DNA from: Nitrosopumilus sp. BACL13 MAG-121220-bin23
GTDB lineage: Archaea; Thermoproteota; Nitrososphaeria; Nitrososphaerales; Nitrosopumilaceae
Reading direction: 5' to 3'
NCBI GenBank assembly: GCA_001437625.1
Contig: LIAL01000023.1
Location: forward strand, 1-14,690
Length of the DNA: 14,690 nucleotides
Made by a program: the position numbers and the translations under genes. Below the pieces are notes generated by a model. The model was not told the origin of the DNA. It worked only from the letters and a program-made list of their open reading frames with translations, and ran no database searches. Each line of letters opens with the position of its first letter. The stretch's first letter is position 1. This document shows positions 14,402 to 14,690 of the stretch, in pieces.

Positions 14402-14421
14402 AACCATGTATAGTCATGGTT
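14402..14421. promoter_or_regulatory. inverted repeat overlapping the start codon of ATP synthase subunit C
   Basis: AACCATG (14402-14408) and CATGGTT (14415-14421) are perfect 7-bp inverted arms around TATAGT. The ATG at 14416-14418 lies in the right arm. If the transcript is leaderless only half would be in the mRNA, so a protein-binding site is more likely than an RNA hairpin. Chance is possible. Confidence 0.4.
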
Positions 14422-14690
14422 GTAGGATCATTAGGAACGTATGCCACAGTCAAATCTTATAGTCTAAAAGGAAAATTACTAACAAAAAAAACATTCCAAA
14501 CATTAGCAGAATCTAGAAATTTAGATGAATTTGTAAGTAGATTAAACAGTACCAAGTATGCCGATTGCGTTAGACAAATTCCTAAACCTTATTCTTCAAA
14601 TAACATTGAAATGAGTCTTAGAGGAAAACAATCTGAACTATATTATAAAATGATGGGTGCTGTAGGCGGTTCTAATTTATTGATGGCATA
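14416..14690 (+). CDS. A-type ATP synthase subunit C, 5' part
   Basis: Only the first 91 codons are present; the frame is open to the window edge. The sequence opens with VVGSLGTYATVKSYSLKGKLLTKKTF and continues with LAESRNLDEFVSRLNSTKYAD, then NIEMSLRGKQSELYYKMM. This is the pattern of A/V-type ATPase subunit C (V-ATPase d/NtpC family): an early helix with a Tyr/Lys-Ser-rich 'xxYxxxxxRGKLL'-like start, the 'LxxxxxLxEFxxxLxxTxYA' segment and a following helix where the chain 'E..LR.K..E.Y.KM' sits. In the complex it joins the central stalk to the membrane ring. The ATG sits in an inverted repeat and 25 nt after a TATA-like box. Other helical proteins cannot be excluded on 91 residues. Confidence 0.8.
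   Translation, partial: MVVGSLGTYATVKSYSLKGKLLTKKTFQTLAESRNLDEFVSRLNSTKYADCVRQIPKPYSSNNIEMSLRGKQSELYYKMMGAVGGSNLLMA

Noticed and set aside
14271..14462. Plus-strand 63-codon frame over the DipZ-like end and the ATP synthase start
   Set aside because: Overlaps two better supported genes in another frame and crosses the T-run terminator.

Overview
The window is AT-rich archaeal DNA that reads as the chromosome of a marine ammonia-oxidising archaeon (Thaumarchaeota/Nitrososphaerota, Nitrosopumilus-like). The gene content supports this: a type II archaeal glyceraldehyde-3-phosphate dehydrogenase with the SCNxTG active site, an archaeal HMG-CoA synthase, the start of an A-type ATP synthase subunit C, and DsbA- and DipZ-like extracytoplasmic thiol proteins. 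Many start codons have an archaeal TATA-like element 25-28 nt upstream and no Shine-Dalgarno sequence, which points to leaderless transcripts. The organism assignment is inference from family knowledge; no database was searched.

Layout: a minus-strand hypothetical (91-489); threonine synthase (570-1907); a DUF21/CBS/CorC membrane protein (2044-3297), whose stop overlaps that of a minus-strand hypothetical (3294-3689); archaeal GAPDH on minus (3741-4796); a membrane-anchored DsbA-family protein (4911-5615); HMG-CoA synthase (5715-7109); a small minus-strand hypothetical (7119-7361) and a divergent hypothetical (7451-7999). A biotin cluster follows: bioD on minus (8011-8697), bioA (8812-10128), bioB (10200-11177) and bioF (11161-12291) on plus. 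Next come a 40-codon minus-strand membrane peptide (12292-12414), a CcdA-like membrane protein (12510-13241) overlapping a thioredoxin/C-terminal-domain protein (13238-14314), and the 5' end of an A-type ATP synthase subunit C (14416 to the window end).

Functionally, bioF-bioA-bioD-bioB cover the four late steps from pimeloyl thioester plus alanine to biotin. An inverted repeat with BirA-operator geometry (GTTAACC, 14-nt core plus flanks, GGTTAAC) lies between the bioA stop and the bioB TATA box, so bioBF is probably controlled by biotin. The CcdA and thioredoxin genes together correspond to the single-chain actinobacterial protein DipZ, and with the DsbA-like protein they suggest disulfide/thiol traffic outside the membrane. 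HMG-CoA synthase starts the mevalonate route to archaeal lipids, and GAPDH and threonine synthase are central metabolism.

Most of the window is ordinary core genome. I found no mobile element, CRISPR array, tRNA or rRNA, and no clear case of a wholly new system. The points worth a second look are the candidate biotin operator, unusual residues in BioB and BioA, the forced TTG starts of three bio genes, the small peptide beside ccdA, the split DipZ, and perfect inverted repeats placed exactly at the start codons of the DsbA-like and ATP synthase genes.
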